Source: Hydractinia symbiolongicarpus (lineage: Eukaryota; Cnidaria; Hydrozoa; Anthoathecata; Hydractiniidae). Taken from it: a stretch of DNA of 64,000 bases. A program made the position numbers and the translations under genes. The stretch lies in contig NC_079875.1 of NCBI RefSeq assembly GCF_029227915.1, positions 930,001 to 994,000 on the forward strand. The letters run 5' to 3'. Under the pieces are notes generated by a model that saw only the letters and a program-made list of their open reading frames with translations, did not search any database and was not told the origin of the DNA. Each line of letters begins with the position of its first letter. Position 1 is the first letter of the stretch. Positions 11,572 through 23,334 of the stretch are shown here, one piece after another.

Positions 11572-12383
11572 TCGTTTGGGAAATGAGTTTACTCCCTGGG
11601 TACTTTCTTTGTATACTTTGGACTATACGGGCCGAGTCCAGGATTTACGGGAAATCGCGGGTTTTCGTTTGCCGGCGATTAAACTTCTTTTAGTCAGCGT
11701 CTCATCAAAAATGAAAACATTTTTAAAAAATACAAGTCTCATGGGCTTTAGTGGTGAAATAATAATTTAAAAAATCGTTTGGGAAATGAGTTTACTCCCT
11801 CGGTACTTTCTTTGTATACTTTTGACTATACGGGCCGAGTCCGGGACTTACGGGAAATCGCAGGTTTTCGTTTGCCGGCGATTAAACTTCTTTTATTTAG
11901 CGTCTCATCAAAAATGAAAACATTTTTGAAAACTACAAGTCTCATGCGTTTTAGTGGTGAAAAAATAATTTAAAAAATCGTTTGGGAAATGAGTTTACTC
12001 CCTGGGTACTTTTTTTGTATACTTTGGACTATACGGGCCGAGTCCGGGATTTACGGGAAATCGTGGGTTTTCGTTTGCCGGCGACTAAACTTCTTTTAGT
12101 CAGCGTCTCATCAAAAATGAAAACATTTTTAAAAAATACAAGTCTCATGGGCTTTAGTGGTGAAATAATAATTTAAAAAATCGTTTGGGAAATGAGTTTA
12201 CTCCCTCGGTACTTTCTTTGTATACTTTTGACTATACGGGCCGAGTCTGGGACTTACGGGAAATCGCAGGTTTTCGTTTGCCGGCGATTAAACTTCTTTT
12301 ATTCAGCGTCTCATCAAAAATGAAAACATTTTTGAAAACTATAAGTCTCATGCGTTTTAGTGGTGGAAAAATAATTTAAAAAA

Positions 12384-13398
12384 TCGTTCGGAAAATGAGT
12401 TAACACCATGGAAACTCTCTTTGTATACTTTTGACTATACGGGTCGAGTCCGGGATTTACGGGAAATCGCAAGTTTTCGTTTGCCGGCGATTAAACTTCT
12501 TTTATTCAGCGTCTCATCAAAAATGAAAACATTTTTGAAAACTACAAGTCTCATGCGTTTTAGTGGTGGAAAAATAATTTAAAAAATCGTTCGGAAAATG
12601 AGTTAACACCATGGGTACTCTCTTTGTATACTTTTGACTATACGGGTCGAGTCCGGGATTTACGGGAAATCGCAAGTTTTCGTTTGCCGGCGATTAAACT
12701 TCTTTTATTCAGCGTCTCATCAAAAATGAAAACATTTTTGAAAACTACAAGTCTCATGCGTTTTAGTGGTGAAAAAATAATTTAAAAAATCGTTTGGGAA
12801 ATGAGTTTACTCACTGGGTACTTTCCTTGTATACTTTTGACTATACGGGCCGAGACCGGGATTTACGGGAAATCGCGGGTTTTCGTTTGCCGGCGATTAA
12901 ACTTCTTTTAGTCAGGGTCTCATCAAAAATGAAAACATTTTTAAAAAATACAAGTCTCATGGGCTTTAGTGGTGAAATAATAATTTAAAAAATCGTTTGG
13001 GAAATGAGTTTACTCCCTCGGCACTTTCTTTGTATACTTTTGACTATACGGGCCGAGTCCGGGACTTACGGGAAATCGCAGGTTTTCGTTTGCCGGCGAT
13101 TAAACTTCTTTTATTCAGCGTCTCATCAAAAATGAAAACATTTTTGAAAACTACAAGTCTCATGCGTTTTAGTGGTGGAAAAATAATTTAAAAAATCGTT
13201 CGGAAAATGAGTTAACACCATGGCTAGTCTCTTTGTATACTTTTGACTATACGGGTCGAGTCCGGGATTTACGGGAAATGGCAAGTTTTCGTTTGCCGGC
13301 GATTAAACTTCTTTTATTCAGCGTCTCATCAAAAATGAAAACATTTTTAAAAACTGCAAGTCTCATGCGTTTTAGTGGCGAAAAAATAATTTAAAAAT
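12384..13398 (+). repeat. Five monomers, including three HpaI/NcoI-marked variants
   Basis: Monomers at 12,384, 12,587 and 13,196 carry a changed 5' part, GAGTTAACACCATGG followed by CTCTCTTTG, in place of GAGTTTACTCCCTGG followed by CTTTCTTTG. The first two are adjacent and nearly identical. The two monomers between them and the third (12,790 and 12,993) are an ordinary G/C pair. The copy at 12,384 reads CATGGAAACTC and the one at 13,196 reads CATGGCTAGTC. Confidence 0.85.
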
Positions 13399-16300
13399 TC
13401 GTTAGGGAAATGAGTTTACTCACTGGGTACTTTCCTTGTATACTTTTGACTATACGGGCCGAGACCGGGATTTACGGGAAATTGCGGGTTTTCGTTTGCC
13501 GGCGATTAAACTTCTTTTATTCAGCGTCTTATCAAAAATGAAAACATTTTTAAAAACTACAAGTCTCATGGGCTTTAGTGGTGAAATAATAATTTAAAAA
13601 ATCGTTTGGGAAATGAGTTTACTCCCTGGGTACTTTCTTTGTATACTTTTGACTATACGGGCCGAGTACGGGATTTACGGGAAATCGCAGGTTTTCGTTT
13701 GCCGGCGATTAAACTTCTTTTGTTCAGCGTCTCATCAAAAAGGAAAACATTTTTGAAAACTACAAGTCTCATGCGTTTTAGTGGTGAAAAAATAATTTAA
13801 AAAATCGTTCGGGAAATGAGTTTACACCCTGAGTACTTTCTTTGTATACTTTTGACTATACGGGCCGAGTCCGGGATTTACGGGGAATCGCAGGTTTTCG
13901 TTTGCCGGCGATTAAACTTCTTTTATTCAGCGTCTCATCAAAAATGAAAACATTTTTAAAAACTACAAGGCTCATGGGCTTTAGTGGTGAAATAATAATT
14001 TAAAAAATCGTTTGGGAAATGAGTTTACTCCCTGGGTACTTTCTTTGTATACTTTTGACTATACTGGCCGAGTCTAGGATTTACGGGAAATCGCAGGTTT
14101 TCGTTTGCCGGCGATTAAACTTCTTTTATTCAGCCTCTCATCAAAAATGAAAACATTTTTGAAAACTACAAGTCTCATGCGTTTTAGTGGTGGAAAAATA
14201 ATTTAAAAAATCGTTCGGAAAATGAGTTAACACCATGGGTACTCTCTTTGTATACTTTTGACTATACGGGTCGAGTCCGGGATTTACGGGAAATTGCAAG
14301 TTTTCGTTTGCCGGCGATTAAACTTCTTTTATTCAGCGTCTCATCAAAAATGAAAACATTTTTGAAAACTACAAGTCTCATGCCTTTTAGTGGTGGAAAA
14401 ATAATTTAAAAAATCGTTCGGAAAATGAGTTAACACCTAGGGTACTCTCTTTGTATACTTTTGACTATACGGGTCGAGTCCGGGATTTACAGGAAATCGC
14501 AAGTTTTCGTTTGCCGGCGATTAAACTTCTTTTATTCAGCGTCTCATCAAAAATGAAAACATTTTTGAAAACTACAAGTCTCATGCGTTTTAGTGGTGAA
14601 AAAATAATTTAAAAAATCGTTTGGGAAATGAGTTTACTCACTGGGTACTTTCCTTGTATACTTTTGACTATACGGGTCAAGTCCGGGATTTACGGGAAAT
14701 CGCAAGTTTTCGTTTGCCGGCGATTAAACTTCTTTTATTCAGCGTCTCATCAAAAATGAAAACATTTTTAAAAACTGCAAGTCTCATGCGTTTTAGTGGC
14801 GAAAAAATAATTTAAAAATTCGTTAGGGAAATGAGTTTACTCACTGGGTACTTTCCTTGTATACTTTTGACTATACGGGCCGAGACCGGGATTTACGGGA
14901 AATTGCGGGTTTTCGTTTGCCGGCGATTAAACTTCTTTTATTCAGCGTCTCATCAAAAATGAAAACATTTTTAAAAACTACAAGTCTCATGGGCTTTAGT
15001 GGTGAAATATTAATTTAAAAAATCGTTTGGGAAATGAGTTTACTCCCTGGGTACTTTCTTTGTATACTTTTGACTATACGGGCCGAGTACGGGATTTACG
15101 GGAAATCGCAGGTTTTCGTTTGCCGGCGATTAAACTTCTTTTGTTCAGCGTCTCATCAAAAAGGAAAACATTTTTGAAAACTACAAGTCTCATGCGTTTT
15201 AGTGGTGAAAAAATAATTTAAAAAATCGTTCGAGAAATGAGTTTACACCCTGAGTACTTTCTTTGTAAACTTTTGACTATACGGGCCGAGTCCGGGATTT
15301 ACGGGAAATCGCAGGTTTTCGTTTTCTGGCGATTAAACTTCTTTTATTCAGCGTCTCATCAAAAATGAAAACATTTTTAAAAACTACAAGGCTCATGGGC
15401 TTTAGTGGTGAAATAATAATTTAAAAAATCGTTTGGGAAATGAGTTTACTCCCTGGGTACTTTCTTTGTATACTTTTGACTATACTGGCCGAGTCCAGGA
15501 TTTACGGGAAATCGCAGGTTTTCGTTTGCCGGCGATTAAACTTCTTTTATTCAGCGTCTCATCAAAAATGAAAACATTTTTGAAAACTACAAGTCTCATG
15601 CGTTTTAGTGGTGGAAAAATAATTTAAAAAATCGTTCGGGAAATGAGTTAACACCATGGGTACTCTCTTTGTATACTTTTGACTATACGGGTCGAGTCCG
15701 GGATTTACGGGAAATCGCAAGTTTTCGTTTGCCGGCGATTAAACTTCTTTTATTCAGCGTCTCATCAAAAATGAAAACATTTTTGAAAACTGCAAGTCTC
15801 ATGCGTTTTAGTGGCGAAAAAATAACTTAAAAATTCGTTAGGGAAATGAGTTTACTCACTGGGTACTTTCCTTGTATACTTTTGACTATATGGGCCGAGA
15901 CCGGGATTTACGGGAAATTGCGGGTTTTCGGTTGCCGGCGATTAAACTTCTTTTATTCAGCGTCTCATCAAAAATGAAAACATTTTTAAAAACTACAAGT
16001 CTCATGGGCTTTAGTGGTGAAATAATAATTTAAAAAATCGTTTGGGAAATGAGTTTACTTCCTGGGTACTTTCTTTGTATACTTTTGACTATACGGGCCG
16101 AGTACGGGATTTACGGGAAATCGCAGGTTTTCGTTTGCCGGCAATTAAACTTCTTTTGTTCGGCGTCTCATCAAAAAGGAAAACATTTTTGAAAACTACA
16201 AGTCTCATGCGTTTTAGTGGTGAAAAAATAATTTAAAAAATCGTTCGGGAAATGAGTTTACACCCTGGGTACTTTCTTTGTATACTTTTGACTATACGGG

Positions 16301-16451
16301 CCGAGTCCGGGATTTACGGGAACTCGCAGGTTTTCGTTTGCCGGCGATTAAACTTCTTTTATTCAGCGTCTCATCAAAAATGAAAACATTTTTAAAAACT
16401 ACAAGTCTCATGGGCTTTAGTGGTGAAATAATAATTTAAAAAATCGTTTGG
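13399..16451 (+). repeat. HOR series of 7, 5 and partial units, anchored on a TTAGGG-start monomer
   Basis: A monomer starting TCGTTAGGG with TCACTGGG and GAGACCGGG recurs at 13,399, 14,820 and 15,835 (intervals 1,421 and 1,015 bp, i.e. 7 and 5 monomers). Each is followed in order by a GAGTACGGG/AAAAAGGAAAAC monomer, an ACACCCTG monomer, a GCCGAGTC(C/T)AGG monomer and one or two GTTAACACC monomers. The 7-mer has two GTTAACACC monomers and an extra TCACTGGG monomer that the 5-mer lacks. The third unit is cut short at about 16,45x, where the 1,216-bp 6-mer family begins. Confidence 0.85.
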
Positions 16452-17667
16452 GAAATGAGTTTACTCCCTGGGTACTTTCTTTGTATACTTTTGACTATAC
16501 GGGCCGAGTCCAGGATTTACGGGAAATTGCAGGTTTTCGTTTGCCGGCGATTAAACTTCTTTTATTCAGCGTCTCATCAAAAATGAAAACATTTTTAAAA
16601 ACTACAAGTCTCATGCGTTTTAGTGGTGAAAAAGTAATTTAAAAAATTGTTCGGGAAATTAGTTTACTCCCTGGGTACTTTCTTTGTATACTTTTGACTA
16701 TACGGGCCAAGCCCGGGATTTACGGGAAATCGCGGGTTTTCGTTTGCCGGCGATTAAACTTCTTTTATTCAGCGTCTCATCAAAAATGAAAACATTTTTA
16801 AAAACTACAAGTCTTATGCGTTTTAGTGGTGAAAAAATAATATAAAAAATCGTTCTGGAAATGAGTTTACTCCCTGGGTACTTTCTTTGTATACTTTTGA
16901 CTATACGGGCCGAGTCCGGGATTTACGGGAAATCGCAGGTTTTCGTTTGCCGGCGATTAAACTGCTTTTATTCAGCGTCTCATCAACAATGAAAACATTT
17001 TTGAAAACTACAAGTCTCATGCGTTTTAGTGGTGAAAAAATAATTTAAAAAATCGTTCGGGAAATGAGTTTACTTCCTTGGTACTTTCTTTGTATACTTT
17101 TGACTATACGGGCCAAGCCGGGATTTACGGGAAATCGCGGGTTTTCGTTTGCCGGCGATTAAACTTCTTTTATTCAGCGTTTCATCAAAAATAAAAACAT
17201 TTTTTAAAACTACAAGTCTTATGCGATTTAGTGGTGAAAAAATAATTTAAAAAATCGTTCTGGAAATGAGTTTACTCACAGGGTACTTTCTTTGTATACA
17301 TTCGACTATACGGGCCAAGCCCGGGATTTACGGGAAATTGCGGGTTATCGTTTGCTGAGGATTAAACCACTTTCATTAAGCGTCTCATCAAAAATGAAAA
17401 CATTTCTGAAAACTACAAGTCTCATGCGTTTTAGTGGTGAAAAAATATTTTAAAAAATCGTTCAAGAAATGAGTTTACTCACAGGGTACTTTCTTTGTAT
17501 ACATTCGACTATACGGGCCAAACCCGGGATTTACGGGAAATCGCGGGTTTTCGTTTGCCGGCGATTAAACTTCTTTCATTAACCGTCTCATCAAAAATGA
17601 AAACATATTTGAAAACTACAAGTCTCATGCGCTTTAGTGGTGAAAAAAAAATTAAAAAATTGTTCGG
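16452..17667 (+). repeat. 1,216-bp 6-mer HOR, copy 1
   Basis: Six monomers with the markers AATTGTTCGGGAAATTAG, ATAATATAAAAAATCG, CATCAACAATG, CTTCCTTGG with AAGCCGGGATTT, GGTTATCGTTTGCTGAGG, and TATTTTAAAAAATCGTTCAAG. All markers recur 1,216 bp later. The unit is 2 bp short of 6 x 203 because of small deletions, including the AAGCCGGG change. Confidence 0.9.
17110..17141 (+). other. Potential G-quadruplex motif, four GGG runs (example)
   Basis: GGG runs start at 17,110, 17,120, 17,129 and 17,139, separated by loops of 7, 6 and 7 bases, so this monomer meets the usual G3 with loops up to 7 pattern. Most other monomers have the same four runs with a first loop of 8 bases (GGGCCGAGTCCGGG), or lose the fourth run when GCGGG is GCAGG. 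Full matches to the strict pattern are also seen at 18,326-18,357, 19,947-19,978, 21,163-21,194 and 49,777-49,808. Folding is not shown. Confidence 0.6.
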
Positions 17668-18883
17668 GAAATGAGTTTACTCCCTGGGTACTTTCTTTGT
17701 ATACTTTTGACTATACGGGCCGAGTCCAGGATTTACGGGAAATTGCAGGTTTTCGTTTGCCGGCGATTAAACTTCTTTTATTCAGCGTCTCATCAAAAAT
17801 GAAAACATTTTTAAAAACTACAAGTCTCATGCGTTTTAGTGGTGAAAAAGTAATTTAAAAAATTGTTCGGGAAATTAGTTTACTCCCTGGGTACTTTCTT
17901 TGTATACTTTTGACTATACGGGCCAAGCCCGGGATTTACGGGAAATCGCGGGTTTTCGTTTGCCGGCGATTAAACTTCTTTTATTCAGCGTCTCATCAAA
18001 AATGAAAACATTTTTAAAAACTACAAGTCTTATGCGTTTTAGTGGTGAAAAAATAATATAAAAAATCGTTCTGGAAATGAGTTTACTCCCTGGGTACTTT
18101 CTTTGTATACTTTTGACTATACGGGCCGAGTCCGGGATTTACGGGAAATCGCAGGTTTTCGTTTGCCGGCGATTAAACTGCTTTTATTCAGCGTCTCATC
18201 AACAATGAAAACATTTTTGAAAACTACAAGTCTCATGCGTTTTAGTGGTGAAAAAATAATTTAAAAAATCGTTCGGGAAATGAGTTTACTTCCTTGGTAC
18301 TTTCTTTGTATACTTTTGACTATACGGGCCAAGCCGGGATTTACGGGAAATCGCGGGTTTTCGTTTGCCGGCGATTAAACTTCTTTTATTCAGCGTTTCA
18401 TCAAAAATAAAAACATTTTTTAAAACTACAAGTCTTATGCGATTTAGTGGTGAAAAAATAATTTAAAAAATCGTTCTGGAAATGAGTTTACTCACAGGGT
18501 ACTTTCTTTGTATACATTCGACTATACGGGCCAAGCCCGGGATTTACGGGAAATTGCGGGTTATCGTTTGCTGAGGATTAAACCACTTTCATTAAGCGTC
18601 TCATCAAAAATGAAAACATTTCTGAAAACTACAAGTCTCATGCGTTTTAGTGGTGAAAAAATATTTTAAAAAATCGTTCAAGAAATGAGTTTACTCACAG
18701 GGTACTTTCTTTGTATACATTCGACTATACGGGCAAAACCCGGGATTTACGGGAAATCGCGGGTTTTCGTTTGCCGGCGATTAAACTTATTTCATTAACC
18801 GTCTCATCAAAAATGAAAACATATTTGAAAACTACAAGTCTCATGCGCTTTAGTGGTGAAAAAAAAATTAAAAAATTGTTCGG
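17668..18883 (+). repeat. 1,216-bp 6-mer HOR, copy 2
   Basis: A near-identical repeat of 16,452-17,667. Visible differences are few, for example GGGCAAAACCC at about 18,733 in place of GGGCCAAACCC, and AAACTTATTTC at about 18,783 in place of AAACTTCTTTC. Similarity continues a few tens of bases past the end, then changes to ACATTCGTCTATACGAG. The last four monomers (from about 18,271) also recur near 21,107, so this unit overlaps the next HOR family. Confidence 0.9.
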
Positions 18884-19078
18884 GAAATGAGTTTACTCCC
18901 TGGGTACTTTCTTTGTATACATTCGTCTATACGAGCCAAGCCCGGGATTTACGGGAAATCGCGGAATTTCGTTTGCCGGCGATTAAACCTCTTTCATTAA
19001 GCGTCTCATCAAAAATGAAAACATTTTTGAAAACTACAAGTCTCATGCGTTTTAGTGGTGAAAAATTAATTTAAAAAA

Positions 19079-20294
19079 TCGTTCGGGAATTGAGTTTACT
19101 CCCTGGGTACTTTCTTTGTATACTTTGGACTATACGGGCCGAGTCCGGGATTTACGGGAAATCGCGGGTTTTCGTTTGCCGGCGATTTAACTTCTTTTAG
19201 TCAGCGTCTCATCAAAAATGAAAACATTTTTAAAAAATACAAATCTCATGGGCTTTAGTGGTGACATAATAATTTAAAAAATCGTTCGGGAAATGAGTTT
19301 ACTCCCTCGGTACTTTCTTTGTATACTTTTGACTATACGGGCCGAGTCCGGGATTTACGGGAAATCGCAGGTTTTCGTTTGCCGGCGATTAAACCACTTT
19401 CATTAAGCGTCTCATCAAAAATGAAAACATTTCTGAAAACTACAAGTCTCATGCGTTTTAGTGGTGAAAAAATAATTTAAAAAATCGTTCGGGAAATGAG
19501 TTTACTCCCTGGGTACTTTCTTTGTGTACTTTGGACTATACGGGCCGAGCCTGGGATTTACGGAAAATCGCGGATTTTCGTTTGCCGGCGATTAAACTTC
19601 TTTTATTCAGCGCCCCATCAAATATGAAAATATTTTTGAGAACTACAAGTCTCATGCGTTTAGTGGTAAAAAAATAATATAAAAAATCGTTCGGGAAATG
19701 AGTTTACTCCCTGGGTACTTTCTTTGTATACTTTTGAATATACGGGTCAAGTCCGGGGTTTACGGGAAATGGCGGGTTTTCGTTTGCCGGCGATTAAACT
19801 TCTTTTATTCAGCGTCTCATCAAAAATGAAAACATTTTTGAAAACTACAAGTCTCATGCGTTTTAGTGGTGAAAAAATAATTTAAAAAATCGTGCGGGAA
19901 ATGAGTTTACTTCCTTGGTACTTTCTTTGTATACTTTTGACTATACGGGCCAAGCCGGGATTTACGGGAAATCGCGGGTTTTCGTTTGCCGGCGATTAAA
20001 CTTCTTTTATTCAGCGTTTCATCAAAAATAAAAACATTTTTTAAAACTACAAGTCTTATTCGATTTAGTGGTGAAAAAATAATTTAAAAAATCGTTCTGG
20101 AAATGAGTTTACTCACAGGGTACTTTCTTTGTATACATTCGACTATACGGGCCAAGCCCGGGATTTACGGGAAATTGCGGGTTATCGTTTGCTGAGGATT
20201 AAACCACTTTCATTAAGCGTCTCATCAAAAATGAAAACATTTCTGAAAACTACAAGTCTCATGCGTTTTAGTGGTGAAAAATTAATTTAAAAAA
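19079..20294 (+). repeat. 8-mer HOR family, shortened 6-mer copy (1,216 bp)
   Basis: The order is: GGGAATTGAG monomer, CCCTCGG monomer, GTGTACTTTGG monomer, TTGAATATACGGG monomer, CTTCCTTGG monomer, and TCACAGGG/GGTTATCG monomer. The full copy that follows adds two more, marked TTCAAGAAATG and CGTCTATACGAG. The join near 20,280 has a C-type end with the AAAAATTAATTT of the missing last monomer, as expected if an exchange fused the sixth and eighth monomers. Confidence 0.88.
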
Positions 20295-21915
20295 TCGTTC
20301 GGGAATTGAGTTTACTCCCTGGGTACTTTCTTTGTATACTTTGGACTATACGGGCCGAGTCCGGGATTTACGGGAAATCGCGGGTTTTCGTTTGCCGGCG
20401 ATTTAACTTCTTTTAGTCAGCGTCTCATCAAAAATGAAAACATTTTTAAAAAATACAAATCTCATGGGCTTTAGTGGTGACATAATAATTTAAAAAATCG
20501 TTCGGGAAATGAGTTTACTCCCTCGGTACTTTCTTTGTATACTTTTGACTATACGGGCCGAGTCCGGGATTTACGGGAAATCGCAGGTTTTCGTTTGCCG
20601 GCGATTAAACCACTTTCATTAAGCGTCTCATCAAAAATGAAAACATTTCTGAAAACTACAAGTCTCATGCGTTTTAGTGGTGAAAAAATAATTTAAAAAA
20701 TCGTTCGGGAAATGAGTTTACTCCCTGGGTACTTTCTTTGTGTACTTTGGACTATACGGGCCGAGTCCGGGATTTACGGAAAATCGCGGATTTTCGTTTG
20801 CCGGCGATTAAACTTCTTTTATTCAGCGCCCCATCAAATATGAAAATATTTTTGAGAACTACAAGTCTCATGCGTTTAGTGGTAAAAAAATAATATAAAA
20901 AATCGTTCGGGAAATGAGTTTACTCCCTGGGTACTTTCTTTGTATACTTTTGAATATACGGGTCAAGTCCGGGGTTTACGGGAAATGGCGGGTTTTCGTT
21001 TGCCGGCGATTAAACTTCTTTTATTCAGCGTCTCATCAAAAATGAAAACATTTTTGAAAACTACAAGTCTCATGCGTTTTAGTGGTGAAAAAATAATTTA
21101 AAAAATCGTTCGGGAAATGAGTTTACTTCCTTGGTACTTTCTTTGTATACTTTTGACTATACGGGCCAAGCCGGGATTTACGGGAAATCGCGGGTTTTCG
21201 TTTGCCGGCGATTAAACTTCTTTTATTCAGCGTTTCATCAAAAATAAAAACATTTTTTAAAACTACAAGTCTTATGCGATTTAGTGGTGAAAAAATAATT
21301 TAAAAAATCGTTCTGGAAATGAGTTTACTCACAGGGTACTTTCTTTGTATACATTCGACTATACGGGCCAAGCCCGGGATTTACGGGAAATTGCGGGTTA
21401 TCGTTTGCTGAGGATTAAACCACTTTCATTAAGCGTCTCATCAAAAATGAAAACATTTCTGAAAACTACAAGTCTCATGCGTTTTAGTGGTGAAAAAATA
21501 TTTTAAAAAATCGTTCAAGAAATGAGTTTACTCACAGGGTACTTTCTTTGTATACATTCGACTATACGGGCCAAACCCGGGATTTACGGGAAATCGCGGG
21601 TTTTCGTTTGCCGGCGATTAAACTTCTTTCATTAACCGTCTCATCAAAAATGAAAACATATTTGAAAACTACAAGTCTCATGCGCTTTAGTGGTGAAAAA
21701 AAAATTAAAAAATTGTTCGGGAAATGAGTTTACTCCCTGGGTACTTTCTTTATATACATTCGTCTATACGAGCCAAGCCCGGGATTTACGGGAAATCGCG
21801 GAATTTCGTTTGCCGGCGATTAAACCTCTTTCATTAAGCGTCTCATCAAAAATGAAAACATTTTTGAAAACTACAAGTCTCATGCGTTTTAGTGGTGAAA
21901 AATTAATTTAAAAAA
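20295..21915 (+). repeat. 8-mer HOR family, full copy (1,621 bp)
   Basis: Contains the six monomers of the preceding copy in the same order plus the TTCAAGAAATG and CGTCTATACGAG monomers. It carries the same private changes, including GCGCCCCATC and TTTGAGAACTAC in the GTGTACTTTGG monomer. The last two monomers match 18,676-19,078 (offset 2,837), so the 8-mer phase runs back upstream of 19,079. Confidence 0.88.
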
Positions 21916-22704
21916 TCGTTCGGGAATTGAGTTTACTCCCTGGGTACTTTCTTTGTATACTTTGGACTATACGGGCCGAGTCCGGGATTTACGGGAAATC
22001 GCGGGTTTTCGTTTGCCGGCGATTTAACTTCTTTTAGTCAGCGTCTCATCAAAAATGAAAACATTTTTAAAAAATACAAATCTCATGGGCTTTAGTGGTG
22101 ACATAATAATTTAAAAAATCGTTCGGGAAATGAGTTTACTCCCTCGGTACTTTCTTTGTATACTTTTGACTATACGGGCCGAGTCCGGGATTTACGGGAA
22201 ATCGCAGGTTTTCGTTTGCCGGCGATTAAACCACTTTCATTAAGCGTCTCATCAAAAATGAAAACATTTCTGAAAACTACAAGTCTCATGCGTTTTAGTG
22301 GTGAAAAAATAATTTAAAAAATCGTTCGGGAAATGAGTTTACTCCCTGGGTACTTTCTTTGTGTACTTTGGACTATACGGGCCGAGTCCGGGATTTACGG
22401 AAAATCGCGGATTTTCGTTTGCCGGCGATTAAACTTCTTTTATTCAGCGCCCCATCAAATATGAAAATATTTTTGAGAACTACAAGTCTCATGCGTTTAG
22501 TGGTAAAAAAATAATATAAAAAATCGTTCGGGAAATAAGTTTACTCCCTGGGTACTTTCTTTGTATACTTTTGAATATACGGGTCAAGTCCGGGGTTTAC
22601 GGGAAATGGCGGGTTTTCGTTTGCCGGCGATTAAACTTCTTTTATTCAGCGTCTCATCAAAAATGAAAACATTTTTGAAAACTACAAGTCTCATGCGTTT
22701 TAGT
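21916..22704 (+). repeat. 8-mer HOR family, partial third copy
   Basis: Repeats the first four monomers of 20,295-21,915 nearly exactly (offset 1,621), then diverges at about 22,705. There the monomer end becomes AGTAGTGAAAAGATAATTT and the next monomer starts TCGTTTTGG instead of carrying CTTCCTTGG. A G-to-A change gives GGGAAATAAG at about 22,530. Confidence 0.85.
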
Positions 22705-23334
22705 AGTGAAAAGATAATTTAAAAAATCGTTTTGGAAATGAGTTTACTCACAGGGTACTTTCTTTGTATACATTCGACTATACGGGCCAAGCCCGGGATT
22801 TACGGGAAATCGCAGGTTTTCGTTTGCTGAGGATTAAACCACTTTCATTAAGCGTCTCATCAAAAATGAAAACATTTCTGAAAACTACAAGTCTCATGCG
22901 TTTTAGTGAAGAAAAAATATTTTAAAAAATCGTTCGGAAAATGAGTTTACTCACAGGGTACTTTCTTTGTATACATTCGACTATACGGGCCAAACCCGGG
23001 ATTTACGGGAAATCGCGGGTTTTCGTTTGCCGGCGATTAAACTTCTTTCATTAACCGTTTCATCAAAAATGAAAACATATTTGAAAACTACAAGTCTCAT
23101 GCGTTTTAGTGGTGAAAAAAAAATTAAAAAATCGTTCGGGAAATGAGTTTACTCCCTGGGTACTTTCTTTGTATACTTTGGACTATACGGGCCGAGTGCG
23201 GGATTTACGGGAAATCGCGGGTTTTCGTTTGCCGGCGATTAAACTTCTTTTAGTCAGCGTCTCATCAAAAATGAAAACATTTTTAAAAAATACAAGTCTC
23301 ATGGTCTTTAGTGGTGAAATAATAATTTAAAAAA
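22705..23334 (+). repeat. Three monomers closing a 6-mer interval
   Basis: Monomers at about 22,728, 22,931 and 23,134 carry TCACAGGG with GCTGAGG, TCACAGGG with TTAACCG, and ACTTTGGACT with GAGTGCGGG. Counting from the CCCTCGG monomer at 22,119 to the one at 23,335 gives 1,216 bp, so this stretch completes a 6-mer of the same anchored series. Confidence 0.8.

Larger units (their letters stand above)
11166..12383 (+). repeat. Three tandem 406-bp G/C dimers
   Basis: The dimers 11,166-11,571, 11,572-11,977 and 11,978-12,383 each pair a monomer having ACTTTGGACT and TTTTAGTCAGCG (G-type end) with one having CCCTCGGTAC and GCAGGTTTTCG (C-type end). All six monomers are 203 bp. The third dimer has a GTGGAAAAAT end that also marks several monomers downstream. 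Confidence 0.9.

Noticed and set aside
12400-12412. Start codon or promoter in the GTTAACACCATGG variant
   Set aside because: The ATG in this variant resembles a start context, but the frame closes quickly and the variant occurs only as a substitution cluster inside ordinary monomers. No consistent upstream element accompanies it.
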